Positions 1 through 8,894 of a DNA stretch of 42,299 nt are shown here, one piece after another (the stretch's first letter is position 1; every line of letters begins with the position of its first letter). The stretch comes from Pelagimonas phthalicica. Its GTDB lineage: Bacteria; Pseudomonadota; Alphaproteobacteria; Rhodobacterales; Rhodobacteraceae. The stretch lies in NCBI RefSeq assembly GCF_004364805.1, contig NZ_SOAP01000008.1, forward strand, positions 1-42,299, given 5' to 3'. A program made the translations under genes and the position numbers. Below the pieces are notes generated by a model, which was not told where the DNA came from, made no database searches, and saw only the letters and a program-made list of their open reading frames with translations.

Positions 1-96
1 CGAAAAGCATAGGCGCGATGGCAGTGGAATCTCATAATTAAGGGCAAAAAATATCCCCGAACGCGTCGTGTCTCAGATTTAAGGGCAACGCGACAC
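1..96 (-). mobile_element. End of a mobile element that extends beyond the left window edge
   Basis: Read on the minus strand from position 96 inward, the sequence starts GTGTCGCGT, then T, then GCCCTTAA, and ends TGAGA at 71. The same 26-bp arrangement occurs on the plus strand at 42204-42229 with only three differences. A second copy of the inner motif (TGCCCTTAA followed by TTATGAGA) lies at 30-46. Beyond about 30 bp the two window ends differ, so they look like the left and right ends of one element type rather than the same end twice. Position 97 onward is an IS3-type transposase reading frame that starts abruptly mid-protein, so this element apparently inserted into it. The element's own transposase lies outside the window and its family cannot be named. 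Confidence 0.65.
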
Positions 97-1031
97 TGGG
101 TATTCCCCGCACCACATTCTACCGCTGGTATGATCGGTATCTGCAGCGCGGTGAGGCTGGTCTGCATGATCAGTCTCCCAAACCAAAGCATGTCTGGAAC
201 CGAGTGCCCACCGAAGTGAAGCGCAAGGTTGTGAAACTCGCTCTGAAAGAAACGGAGCTATCGCCGCGTGAGCTGGCTGTCACGTTCTCAGACCGAGAAC
301 GGTACCCTCGACCATTGTCCTCGGACCAATGGCGGACAAAGGTCTCGATGTCGGAATCTACAGTGTATCGCACGCTCAAGGCGCACGACCTGATCACCAG
401 CCCTGCTTTCATCGTGCTGAAAGCCGCGAATGAATTTGAGCATAAGACAACGGCCATAAACCAGCTTTGGCAAACCGATTTTACCTATCTGAAGGTTCTG
501 GGTTGGGGCTGGTTTTATCTCAGCACAGTTCTGGACGATTACAGTCGCTACATCATCTCATGGAAACTCTGCACGAACATGCGGGCTGAGGATGTGACAG
601 AAACCCTTGATCTGGCCTTGCAGGCATCTGGTTGTGATCAGGTTCACGTCGTTCACAAGCCACGTTTGCTCAGCGATAACGGCTCAAGTTACGTCTCGGG
701 CGACCTGGCCGAGTGGTTGCAGGACAAGGGCATGAAGCACTCTCGCGGTGCGCCATATCATCCGCAAACCCAAGGCAAGATCGAGCGATGGCATCAGACA
801 TTGAAGAACCGCATCCTGCTGGAAAACTACTTCCTGCCCGGTGATCTTGAAGCTCAGATCGAAGCCTTCGTCGATCACTACAATCACCAACGCTATCACG
901 AGAGCCTGAACAACGTCACACCCGCCGATGTCTACTTCGGACGTGACAAAGCCATTCTAAAACGACGAGAAAGGATTAAACAGAAGACCTTCGAAGCGCG
1001 ACGCTTGCATCACAGAAAACGCGCCGCATAA
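97..1031 (+). pseudogene. IS3-family transposase (OrfB-type integrase), 5'-truncated
   Basis: The frame reads in directly from the element boundary at 96/97 as LGIPRTTFYRWYDRYL, the end of a helix-turn-helix N-terminal region, and continues into an rve-type integrase domain. DDE-type landmarks are visible: WQTDFTYL (first D), LSDNGSSY (second D) and QGKIERWHQTLKN (E). The C-terminus RRLHHRKRAA looks natural. The only start codon track in this fragment is an internal GTG at 204, which is not a believable true start. The real start has been lost to the element on the left. Around nucleotides 300-350 a stretch (roughly YPRPLSSDQWRTK) does not fit the flow between RERY and SESTVYR, suggesting local scrambling or insertion. 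The likely right end of the IS is the CTCTCTGATGACGGACAC sequence at 1055-1072. Confidence 0.75.
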
Positions 1032-1786
1032 TCACAACAACCAGATGAGCCAAACTCTCTGATGACGGACACTCTATTGTAGTGACGTCACGTTTTCTGG
1101 GGACCATCACTGGAGTGAAACCTTCACGTTGATGGTCGGCTGCGGGTAGGGTGCGCTGCTTGTGAAGTATGATCAGCGTGACTTGTCGCAAGATCCTTCA
1201 AAGAAACATTGTCGAGTATTGCATCAGCCAATATGCGCTCGCGCTTTCATTTTTCGGTCTCCAATCCGCGCAGCTTTTTGGTTTCTGACACCTTCAATCC
1301 GCAAAACTCTGCTTTGTATTATAAGAGATTGGGATCGCCGATACTCTGGCCATGGCACGAACCTTGCATGTTTGAAATCACTTCAAATACTTTGATTATT
1401 CGGATGAGCTATTCGTTGAAAGTCTGCGCGGCATCGTCCATACGTTAATTGGATGAATTACAAAAACCTCAATGGCCGGATTTTGTGGGGTTTAGTCACA
1501 GCCAACGCTAAGAATTCTCGCACAAGTCAAATAGACGAAATTTTACTTAATTTAAGCGATCTTTAGCTTTAATATTTTGACGACGGACACCTAAATTTGG
1601 GGGCGGATCACAATACAATGGCAGGAAGTTCATTCTAAAATGTGCTCAGTTGAGCAGCATAATTTGAAATGGTTGAATAAGTTTTGAACGTTGATCGAAA
1701 AATAGGAGATCTTCACTCCAAGACTAATTGCTGCAACGTAGCATTGCTGGCATGATATGAGCGAGTTTGGTCCTTTGTGTCTATAC

Positions 1787-1875
1787 TAGGAGGCCAAATA
1801 TAGCTCTGTGCCGTATTTCCTCCCGCGGTATAGATGAAAAGGCACCATCACTGTCATGAGATGGTGCCTTTTGCA
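1787..1875 (+). ncRNA. Candidate small RNA ending in a strong terminator
   Basis: A possible -10 element TATACT (1781-1786) is followed by AGGAGG at about 1788-1793, a potential partner for CCTCC at about 1819-1823, giving a first hairpin. The transcript would then end in the 13-bp perfect terminator stem at 1837-1872. There is no open frame between them. No matching -35 element with normal spacing was found, so the promoter is weakly supported. Alternative: the hairpin is simply the terminator of a decayed gene. Confidence 0.3.
1837..1875 (+). terminator. Rho-independent terminator (13-bp perfect stem)
   Basis: AAAAGGCACCATC (1837-1849) pairs perfectly with GATGGTGCCTTTT (1860-1872) around a 10-nt loop. 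With A-tract and T-tract at either side it can work in both directions. It stands alone in a gene-free region, which is why a small RNA is proposed upstream. Confidence 0.75.
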
Positions 1876-2362
1876 ATTTTCTTTGTTTCCTACTAGGCAA
1901 TCAATCAATAGGTTCTCGGCACTGGTTAGCAGTAGCTTCATGTTCTATATGGTCTTTTGCTGACACAATACTATCTCTCTTCGTCAATCAAAATCTGAGG
2001 TTCATGAGGACTGAAGGAAACCTGCTCATTGAGTAGTTCATACTTAATCCGCCGTTAAATTATTTAGCAATATCAAGACTATAGGTGTTTTCTAAGCGTT
2101 TGTTCTTCAGCGCACCGTGTACCAAAATTGGTCTGCCGATGCGTTGATCATGTCCAGTGAGTTCGGCTTACTTCATACTATAATAGTCTTGCAATCGAGG
2201 CTGCATTCAATAGGAAAGTTTTTTGACGAAAAGTCGTAACAAAATCCGTCCGGCAATGAAGGGAGTTTAAGATTGGGCATCGATAAGGCATTCAAACTAC
2301 CGCTCTATGCAGGGTCAAACGTTTCGCCTGATCAGCCCCACCTGAGAGGTCCAATTTGAATG

Positions 2363-3215
2363 TTAGTGCATGACTGGCCTTGGGTCCATCTGGATGATGG
2401 TTTCCGGGGCCGGAGGGCGGTAGCCCAGAGCACTGTGAGGTCGTTTTGTGTTGTAGTGTTTTCTCCATGCTTCAATCACGATTTGCGCCTCACGCAGGCT
2501 GTAGAAGATCTCGCCATTCAAGAACTCATCGCGGAACCGGGCGTTAAAGCTTTCGCAATAACCGTTCTCCCAGGGGCTGCCCTGGTTCAATGTAAGCTGT
2601 CTTTGCGCCGACGGCTTTGATCCAGTTCTGCACGGCTAGAGCAATGAACTCCTGACCATTGTCAGACCGAATGAACGAGGGCACACCGCGCAGGATGAAC
2701 AGATCGCTCAGGGCATCGATGACGTTGCCTGAGTTCAGCTTGCGATCCACGCGGATGGCCAAACACTCCCGGCTATATTCGTCGATGATGTTGAGCGTGC
2801 GGAACGCCTTTCCGTCATCAGTAAGGCAATGCACGAAGTCGTAGGACCAGACATGATTGCGATGCTCCGGCCGCAGCCGAACGCACGATCCGTCATTCAG
2901 CCAGAGCCGCCCCTTCTTTGGTTGTTTCATTGGCACTTTCAGCCCCTCTCGTCTCCACAGCCTTTCGACGCGCTTGTCGTTCACATGCCAGCCCGCATCT
3001 CTCAGCAGCGCTGCGATCCGACGATAGCCGTATCGACCATATTGCCGGGTCAGTTCGATCATATCAGCCACCAACAGCTCTTCATCAGCACGACCGACAG
3101 GCACCTTCCGTTGCGTGGATCGGTGTTGTTTCAAAACGCGGCAAGCCCGACGTTCCGAGACGTTCAGCTCAGCTCGAACACGATCAATGCAGGCACGGCG
3201 ACGAGCGGGGCTTAG
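2363..3215 (-). pseudogene. IS3-family transposase OrfB, broken by a one-base insertion
   Basis: The protein reads LSPARRRACIDRVRAELNVS, then a YGRYGYRRIAALLR segment, WLNDGSCVRLRPEHRNHVWS, DEYSRECLAIRVDRK and RSDNGQEF, typical of the IS407 branch of IS3. Near 2580-2590 the frame shifts: the minus strand reads GAACCAGGG-C-AGCCCCTGG, where removal of one C restores EPGSPWENGYCESFNARF in the downstream frame. That second part carries the final catalytic E region (YCESFNARFRDEF) and the C-terminus. As written the enzyme would end prematurely (PLGERLLRKL) and be inactive. In an intact element OrfB would be made as an OrfAB fusion by programmed frameshifting with the upstream orfA. Confidence 0.8.
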
Positions 3216-3490
3216 AAGTTTCCCTTTGCTGCCTCCGCCAAGATCAATTTGTCCAGCGTCAGATCAGAAACGGCCTTGCGCAAACGCTCGTTCTCTTTTT
3301 GCAGACGCTTCAGTTCCTTCAATTGGTCCGTGCCCATTCCACCGTACTTCTTCTTCCAGCGGTAGTAGGTCTGTTCAGTCACGCCAATCTGCCGGATCGC
3401 ATCCAGACGCGGCATGCCTTGCCCTGTCAGAACTTCAACTTGCCGTAACTTCGTTACAATTTCCTCGGGCTTCGGTCGCTTGTTGGCCAT
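3212..3490 (-). CDS. IS3-family transposase OrfA
   Basis: A 92-residue protein with the IS3 OrfA layout: an N-terminal helix-turn-helix (RPKPEEIVTKLRQVEVL through VTEQTYYRWKKKYGG) and a C-terminal leucine-zipper-like segment (LKRLQKENERLRKAV). It starts with ATG at 3490 preceded by GGAGGAAACAC on the coding strand. It binds the IS ends and, fused to OrfB, would form the transposase. It is intact, unlike its partner orfB. It shares long stretches of identity with the orfA at 38585-38890. Confidence 0.8.
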   Translation of the reverse strand: MANKRPKPEEIVTKLRQVEVLTGQGMPRLDAIRQIGVTEQTYYRWKKKYGGMGTDQLKELKRLQKENERLRKAVSDLTLDKLILAEAAKGNF

Positions 3491-3540
3491 GTGTTTCCTC
3501 CGTTTTTCCTAAACATAGCGGAGGACCACTTCAGTGGGGG

Positions 3541-3970
3541 AAGACCAGGAAGTTATCGGGAACAACGCCGGTTCTTGAACATGCTACGCTTCATTTCCAA
3601 CGATCTGTGCGCATCACTTGTCGTCTTTGGTGTTAATGAGGCTGCTGAGGCGGTTCGCGGTGAGGGGCAACTTGCGCGAAGGATGGACGAACATTTTCTG
3701 CCACTCTGGGATGACGATGTTGAGTTTTCCCGGTTGGTCCAGACTCTGATCGCTGCCATGCAATTGGAGCGCGGATCTGGTCTGAGTGTTCAGTCTCCAC
3801 GTATCATTCTTGGTATTACAGGTGGCGTCACATCGCTTGTGTTCACAATGATCAAAGCGCTCTCCATCGACGCCATCGAGACAGGAAAGGAACGGATCAC
3901 GGACGAGGCCGTCCAATCCTGGCAACCGGTCTGGGCCAAGCACAGCTGGACCGTTCGGAACCAACCATAA
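3541..3970 (+). pseudogene. tniB: tniB fragment (transposition ATPase), 5' end missing
   Basis: The frame enters from the IS end as YREQRRFLNMLRFISNDLCAS and runs through LVVFGVNEAAEAVR, LARRMDEHFLPLW and ITGGVTSLVFTMIKALSIDAIETG. This is the C-terminal half of the TniB AAA-type ATPase of Tn5053/Tn402-like transposons, including the arginine-rich sensor-like stretch. The Walker A and B parts are absent, so it cannot be active. TniB normally acts with the DDE transposase TniA and with TniQ, and a tniQ remnant follows 11 bp downstream in the expected order. tniA is not present in the window. Confidence 0.7.
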
Positions 3971-3981
3971 CCGGCATATTA

Positions 3982-4790
3982 GTGACCTGCAAACCTCTGC
4001 CAAGGTGTCCGGCACCTTTTCAGGACGAACTGCTGTGCAGCTGAATCGCCCGCCTAGCAGAGGCCAAATATTGTTTGGTCTCAGAGCTCTGCCGATATCT
4101 GGGCTTTGCGCAAGAACGTCCTCCGGAAACGCAATCAGATTTAGCTGGCGTAGACATCGGCGGGTTCTGTGCAACGATACGTCTCCCTCCCGAGGAGCTC
4201 GACAGCATGTTGATCTAGAGACAGGCTGATTTCCCGATCGAGTGCATTTCGTGGTCGGATTTTCAGAGATGCCCGGCATGTGCACACAGTCAGCCTGGGA
4301 TATCGCTTCGCCATTGGCGCTTCGCATGGTCATTGCGATGCGAAATCTGCGGGTCCGAACTGTCGCCAGTGGGCCGCGATCCAGCGGCACATGTGAACCA
4401 TCCCAACCGGCTTGGCGCCCGCGCCCAAGAAGGTGCGAAGCGGTTGATGCTAGCCAATCAACACGGGGACCGCCATGCTAGTCGACGGATGGATCTGACG
4501 CTGCAAGTCGCTGCTGTGCTCGCGCCGGAACTCCGTCACGGTGCGCGCTTTTCCCAGAACCGAATAGATCGCTTCAAAGCCCTCGCTGCCATCAATCTCG
4601 GAATGACCCAACCTTTGATCGCAACCGCGTTGTTGGAGAAGAACGATCCCGCCTTCGCAACCAGACTTAGTGGGGCCTTCTCGCATAAACGGAAGATGGT
4701 AGATCGGACGGGCAGCCTTGCCAGCGAATTGCCGATTCTCGACAGTGGTTATGGCGAGATTCACAAAGACCGGTCAAAGAGGCAGCCTCC
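3982..4790 (+). pseudogene. tniQ: tniQ remnant with two in-frame stop codons
   Basis: From a GTG at 3982 the frame reads CKPLPRCPAPFQDELLCS, then TGA (4042-4044), then IARLAEAKYCLVSELCRYLG, continuing to a TAG at 4216-4218. It then runs in the same frame through ISWSDFQRCPAC and LRCEICGSELSPVGRDP. The start (L-P-x-P-x-x-x-E-L-x-S-W/I pattern) and the paired Cys-x2-Cys zinc-ribbon motifs are characteristic of TniQ. TGA replaces what is usually Trp in this motif. No frameshift is needed up to at least 4700; after about 4790 similarity fades. The frame stays open into the downstream HAD phosphatase, creating an artificial-looking long reading frame from ATG 4333 to 5919. Confidence 0.65.
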
Positions 4791-5259
4791 AAACATCGCC
4801 GGTTCACCTCCGCCGGAATATCTCGCAGCGCGAAGACAAGCGATCATAAGATTTGATGTGACCGCGGATCGCGGTGAACTATTAAGGCACGCCGAAAGAA
4901 TCCTTCAATCTGCAACCTGTGGATTTTCAGCAATTAAGGGTTCAAAGCTCGTCCATATCTGCAGCAGTATATCAGCTTCCCAATATTATGGGAACAGTGA
5001 AAATTGGTTTGAAGACAAACTGTTGCCGAACTCATCTACTGCCTGTAACCGGTTAAATATATGTGACCTATGGAATTTCTTCCTGATGCGGGTTACCTTG
5101 CGTGACAAGCGTGCCGGGGTCATCTATTTGTGGTTCCGTATAGGCGATAGGCTAAAACTTTGTGGATGGGTGACGCCGGACGCAATTCAGTTACTTGGCG
5201 TAAAGTCTTCCAAGTCTTTTCGGAGGACTAAAACCAAACAAAGAGGACGGGAACTAGAT

Positions 5260-5919
5260 TTGCCAATTTCGCGACGCACTCCGAAACTCGTAATTTTTGA
5301 CTGTGACGGTGTGCTCGTGGACTCCGAGCCCATCTTCAATCGCGTCTTGCACGCATATTTGCTCTCGAGTGGCGCGCGCTTGTCACTCGACAAATGCCAC
5401 AGTCTGTTCGTCGGCAAGTGCAGACATGATGTCGAACGTTATGTGAGTGATAGGGGATTGCGCCTTACTGAGAAATGGCCACAGGACTTCTACGTTAGCG
5501 TTCTCGACGCCCTCAGGACAGAGGTCGCGCCAATTCCGGGCGCCCGTGAGGCGGTGGCGATGATTTCGTCGGCTGGCATTCCGCTCTGCGTAGCCTCCAA
5601 TGGGCTTCTGGCAAAGATGCATGTCACTCTGGAGCGGTCGGGTCTGCTTCCTTGGTTCGAAGGAAAGATGTATTCGGCTTATGATGTCGGCGCTAGTAAA
5701 CCCGCGCCCGATGTGTTTTTGCATGCGGCTGAAATGAATCGCGTTGCGCCCGAGCACTGCGTGGTAGTCGAAGACAGCGCAAGCGGATTCGAAGCGGCGT
5801 CCAACGCTGCGATGACCTGTTTTGCCTACGACCCGAACGCGACTTTGAAACCAGAGAATCTCTTCGGGGCACGCCGATTAACTGATATGGCTGACCTACC
5901 GAAACTGTTGGGACTTTGA
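5260..5919 (+). CDS. HAD-superfamily phosphatase (subfamily IA, phosphoglycolate/beta-phosphoglucomutase-like)
   Basis: The protein opens with the HAD motif I FDCDGVLVDSEP (nucleophile and acid/base aspartates), followed by a helical cap, motif II around CVASNG, the motif III lysine in SKPAPDVFLHAA and motif IV VVVEDSASGFEAASNA. It most likely hydrolyses a small phosphate ester in the cytoplasm; the substrate cannot be told. I prefer a TTG start at 5260 (MPISRRTPKLVIF..., about 219 residues, the usual family length) with AGAGGACGG upstream, though its spacing is long. An upstream ATG at 4333 would give 528 residues, but its first 300 are tniQ debris and unrelated sequence. It has no functional partner among its neighbours. 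Confidence 0.75.
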   Translation: MPISRRTPKLVIFDCDGVLVDSEPIFNRVLHAYLLSSGARLSLDKCHSLFVGKCRHDVERYVSDRGLRLTEKWPQDFYVSVLDALRTEVAPIPGAREAVAMISSAGIPLCVASNGLLAKMHVTLERSGLLPWFEGKMYSAYDVGASKPAPDVFLHAAEMNRVAPEHCVVVEDSASGFEAASNAAMTCFAYDPNATLKPENLFGARRLTDMADLPKLLGL

Positions 5920-6042
5920 GAGCGGCTGATACTTGGTCGGCAACCAGCTTCGCATTGACCGGACGGCGTTTACCGGACTGCCCAATCTCCTTCAGAACAA
6001 ACAAAACGTGTCGCATGCGCAGGAACAGGCCCGTCAGGTGTT

Positions 6043-7107
6043 TTACTTTTTCGGTTCTGCTTCACCAATTCTTGTTATTGATCGACTGAGTGAACAGCAC
6101 GCATCCAACGCTCTCGCGGTTGCCATCAGCATTTGAGGAAGGACCATCCACTCCAAAGCCCAGGCTGTGCCAGACCGTTCCTGTTCATGTATCAAAGCAT
6201 GATGCATAGCCGAGACCTGCACCGCATTGAATCGTGCCAACGTCACCAAGAGCTCGGCGGAAATCGGATTGTTCTTGTGTGGCATTGCGGACGAAGTTCC
6301 ACCACCTGAAATCGCGATAGCACCGACGCCTTGCTGCGCCATAAGGGCGATGTCCTGCCCAATCTTGCCGAGAGTGCCAGAAATCATTGAAAGCAGAGAG
6401 GCATATTCCACAATCCCGTCACGCATCGTGTGCCAGGCCTTGTAAGTCGGAGCCAGATCGAGCTGGCAGGCGACATCGGCAACAATTTCATCCGCCTTGT
6501 TTCGAAGGGCCTGGCGGTCGCCGGAGGCCCCGCCAATCTGTACCCGCTCGATACGGGGGCGAATTTGATCCAGCCGCACCCGATGCTCGGCCAAAGGCAA
6601 TCTCCAGGGTAGAACCCGATCACGTACGGTGATTAGCGTGGCGGCCTGCATTCTTGTGCGCCCCATTAACGGTTCATCCCCGAACCGCTCTTCTAGCCCC
6701 TTGAGTAATTTCTCCAATTCAATCAATCTGTTGGTGATGAGCAATGAAGCCTCTCGCAGAACCAGGACTGTCGTGGTGTCGACCACATCTTGAGAAGTAG
6801 CGCCCATGTGGACGGCTTCTCCAGGTGCGATAGCCTTCAGCTGTTTGACCAGACTCGGCACCGGCAGACCATCCTGCGCAGTACCCTTGGTAAGATCGGT
6901 TAGATCGGGATTGGCAACTTCGATGGCTTGTGCAGCTGTCTCGGCCAGGGTTGCGTCAATCAGTCCTGCCCGCCCACATGCCCGCGACCATGCTGCCTCG
7001 AAGGCGAGCATGTGCTGAAGCTGCCGTTCCGGGGCGAGGATCGCTGCCATTGCGTCATCGCCGAACAGACCGGATAGCCACGGACTCTCAAACACTGAAG
7101 CGCTCAT
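6043..7107 (-). CDS. pcaB: 3-carboxy-cis,cis-muconate cycloisomerase
   Basis: This enzyme converts 3-carboxy-cis,cis-muconate to 4-carboxymuconolactone, the second step of protocatechuate ortho-cleavage. It belongs to the fumarase/aspartase superfamily: the signature GGTSSAMPHKNNPISAELL is present near the middle, with MGATSQDVVDTT upstream. Start ATG at 7107 (MSASVFESPWLS) is preceded by AAGGAG; an in-frame ATG at 7149 would add 14 residues without a ribosome site. At about 354 residues it matches the shorter alphaproteobacterial PcaB. It is the last gene of pcaDCHGB, 71 bp after pcaG. Confidence 0.93.
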   Translation of the reverse strand: MSASVFESPWLSGLFGDDAMAAILAPERQLQHMLAFEAAWSRACGRAGLIDATLAETAAQAIEVANPDLTDLTKGTAQDGLPVPSLVKQLKAIAPGEAVHMGATSQDVVDTTTVLVLREASLLITNRLIELEKLLKGLEERFGDEPLMGRTRMQAATLITVRDRVLPWRLPLAEHRVRLDQIRPRIERVQIGGASGDRQALRNKADEIVADVACQLDLAPTYKAWHTMRDGIVEYASLLSMISGTLGKIGQDIALMAQQGVGAIAISGGGTSSAMPHKNNPISAELLVTLARFNAVQVSAMHHALIHEQERSGTAWALEWMVLPQMLMATARALDACCSLSRSITRIGEAEPKK

Positions 7108-7178
7108 ATCGAGCTCCTTATGGTGCGTCGAAAGGGGCGGGATGACCAACCTATTCGATACCTCATTTCCCGATCTGG

Positions 7179-7784
7179 TCAGATGTCGAGGAAGACCGTT
7201 TCGCCCTCGCCCTGCAGGCGTATGTCGAAGCGGTATTTGCCGTTACCGGTTTTCTTGGCTATCAAGGTATTCACCCGTGGACGCTGTTCGACTCGGTTCA
7301 GCAACGGGTCATTGGCGTTGTCCTCGTCTTCGAAATAGATCCGAGTATTGAGACCAATGTTGATCCCTCGTGCGACGACCCAAAGGGAAATATGAGGCGC
7401 GCTCTCGACTCCACCGCGCCCCTGGTAAGAGCCAGGTTTGACTGTGCGCAAGGTAAACTCGCCGCTTTCCGCGTCGGCCGCAAAGCGGCAATGGCCTGTA
7501 AAGGCCGGATCGGCGCTTTTATCGCCCGGAAACACGCCCCCAGCATCGCATTGCCAGCTCTCGATCAACGCATCTCGCATCGCCCAGCCGGTGCCGTCAA
7601 ATACGGAGCCAACGATCTCAACGATCTCACCCTTGGCCTTGCTTTCATCCAGAAAAGGCGTGGTGCCAATCTCTTCGTCATAGTATCCTGCGTTTCCCGC
7701 ATAGGTAGGCATCAGGCCGATATGGACATAAGGACCCGCCGTTTGCGAGGCGCTTTCGATCAGTGTTTCAAGTTTCTGAACCAT
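7179..7784 (-). CDS. pcaG: Protocatechuate 3,4-dioxygenase alpha subunit
   Basis: About 201 residues, the usual PcaG length. It has the intradiol dioxygenase fold: TAGPYVHIGLMP near the N-terminus, a VFDGTGWAMRDALIESWQCDAGG core like that of PcaH, and PHISLWVVARGINIGLNTRIYF. As in known alpha subunits it lacks the full set of iron ligands; the catalytic iron is held by PcaH. ATG at 7784 follows the pcaH stop by one base and has GGAGGGC upstream, inside the end of pcaH. This implies translational coupling and fixed stoichiometry. Confidence 0.93.
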   Translation of the reverse strand: MVQKLETLIESASQTAGPYVHIGLMPTYAGNAGYYDEEIGTTPFLDESKAKGEIVEIVGSVFDGTGWAMRDALIESWQCDAGGVFPGDKSADPAFTGHCRFAADAESGEFTLRTVKPGSYQGRGGVESAPHISLWVVARGINIGLNTRIYFEDEDNANDPLLNRVEQRPRVNTLIAKKTGNGKYRFDIRLQGEGETVFLDI

Positions 7785-7785
7785 T

Positions 7786-8514
7786 TCACATGCCCTCCAG
7801 CTTGTTTTCAAACATGGTCTGACGGCGACCCCGCAAAACAATGTCAAATTTATAGGCGAGAAAATCGAGTGGGCGCGATTTCGAGAAATCGAGCGGCGCG
7901 ACCAGCCGGTCGAGCTGGCTGCGATCCTTGATGGTCGCGGCGATCGGGCAGTGATTGATGAGCGGATCGCCCTCGAAATACATCTGCGAGATTAACCTTT
8001 GGCCGAAGCTGTGGCCAAATATCGAAAAGTGGATGTGCATCGGACGCCAGTCATTGGCACGGTTAGGCCAGGGGTAAGCCCCTGGACGAATGGTCAAGAA
8101 TTCGTAGTATCCGTTTTCATCCGTGATGGTCCGACCGCAGCCGCCGAAATTTGGGTCGAGCGGTGCGAAATAGGTGTCTTTCTTGTGCCGGTAGCGCCCA
8201 CCCGCATTAGCCTGCCAGATCTCTATTAGCGCGTTCGGTATCGGGCGGTTCATCTCGTCCAGCAAGCGGCCATGCACCAGGATGCGTTCGCCCACGGCGG
8301 GAGCAGCACCCTTTGTCCAGTTCAAGATCAGGTTGTTGTCGAGCGCGCCGAGCTTAGTGTGGCCAAATCTCGGACCAGTCTCTTCCGAGGGGGTGCTCTC
8401 CATCGAAAGCAACGGCAGGAAGGGCGAGCGCGCGACGCTCGTTTTGTAGCCAGGATCATAGGGCTCGGGGTGGATCGCGCGGTTGCGCGGAATCAGTGGT
8501 CCATGGTCAGTCAT
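7786..8514 (-). CDS. pcaH: Protocatechuate 3,4-dioxygenase beta subunit (iron-binding)
   Basis: Ring-cleaving intradiol dioxygenase subunit, 242 residues; with PcaG it opens protocatechuate to 3-carboxy-cis,cis-muconate. All four non-haem Fe(III) ligands are visible and even keep the numbering known from Pseudomonas PcaH: Tyr108 (GRYRH), Tyr147 (PGAYPWPN), His160 and His162 (MHIHFS). The N-terminal RSPFLPLL segment and EIWQANAGG are also typical. The ATG at 8514 overlaps the pcaC stop codon by one base. The product is predicted to be soluble and active on the present evidence. Confidence 0.95.
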   Translation of the reverse strand: MTDHGPLIPRNRAIHPEPYDPGYKTSVARSPFLPLLSMESTPSEETGPRFGHTKLGALDNNLILNWTKGAAPAVGERILVHGRLLDEMNRPIPNALIEIWQANAGGRYRHKKDTYFAPLDPNFGGCGRTITDENGYYEFLTIRPGAYPWPNRANDWRPMHIHFSIFGHSFGQRLISQMYFEGDPLINHCPIAATIKDRSQLDRLVAPLDFSKSRPLDFLAYKFDIVLRGRRQTMFENKLEGM

Positions 8515-8894
8515 TAGATACTTTCCTCCATTTCCGCATAAGTCTGCTTGGCCAGCTTTAGCGCGTGGTTGGCTTTCGGCACGCCAGCATAGATCGCGAC
8601 GTGTTGCAGCGCCTCGGCGACATCCGCTTTCGAGGCACCTGTATTGGCGGTAGCCCGGATATGCATTGGAATTTCCTCGAAATTTCCTGTCGCGGCCAGC
8701 AGTGCGAGGGTCAACATCGAGCGTTCGCGTCGGGTGATCCGCTCCGACGCCCAAACAGTTCCCCATGCGCTTTCCGTGATCAACGATTGAAACGGCAAGT
8801 CGAATTCGGTCTTGCCTGCCTCTGCCCGGTCCACATGGGCGTCTCCCAGCACCTCGCGGCGCACTTGCATGCCTTTGTCGAACGTCTCTGTCAT
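8514..8894 (-). CDS. pcaC: 4-carboxymuconolactone decarboxylase
   Basis: A 126-residue protein of the CMD/AhpD-like fold. It decarboxylates 4-carboxymuconolactone to beta-ketoadipate enol-lactone. Diagnostic segments are the N-terminal MQVRREVLGDAHVDRA, the ITRRERSMLTLALLAA helix and EIPMHIRATANTGASKADVAEALQH (written here as two halves of a contiguous motif region), followed by AIYAGVPKANHAL. ATG at 8894 overlaps the pcaD stop by four bases (ATGA), and its own stop overlaps the pcaH start, so the operon is tightly coupled. It is a stand-alone PcaC, not the PcaL fusion. Confidence 0.94.
   Translation of the reverse strand: MTETFDKGMQVRREVLGDAHVDRAEAGKTEFDLPFQSLITESAWGTVWASERITRRERSMLTLALLAATGNFEEIPMHIRATANTGASKADVAEALQHVAIYAGVPKANHALKLAKQTYAEMEESI

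Larger units (their letters stand above)
1073..2334. other. Gene-poor AT-rich stretch
   Basis: About 1.26 kb without a convincing protein gene. The open frames here are short, lack ribosome-binding sites and do not resemble known families. The region is visibly richer in A+T than the catabolic genes to the right. It contains one clear structured signal, the candidate small RNA and terminator at about 1787-1875. A 12-mer GACGACGGACAC at 1578-1589 echoes the right end of the preceding IS (GATGACGGACAC at 1061-1072), possibly a solo IS end. Nothing else was recognised. Confidence 0.6.
2335..3540 (-). mobile_element. IS3-family element (IS407-like), with frameshifted orfB
   Basis: The element encodes orfA (3212-3490) and orfB (2363-3215) on the minus strand, the usual IS3 arrangement. 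Imperfect terminal inverted repeats can be seen: GCCCCACCTGAGAGGTCC at 2335-2352 and, on the minus strand, CCCCCACTGAAGTGGTCC from 3540 inward (13 of 18 positions agree). It abuts a tniB fragment on the right, but the sequence on its left is not the missing front of tniB. A deletion or rearrangement therefore accompanied or followed insertion. A related but more decayed copy lies at 38527-39285. Confidence 0.75.

Noticed and set aside
1162-1448. Two overlapping short open frames in the left gene-poor region
   Set aside because: They are composed of low-information sequence with no ribosome site and no domain. The region appears non-coding.
4333-5919. A single 528-residue protein joining zinc-ribbon and HAD phosphatase parts
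   Set aside because: The first part is the middle of a nonsense-riddled tniQ and the central 150 residues look like read-through of non-coding DNA. A stand-alone HAD protein of normal length starts at about 5260.
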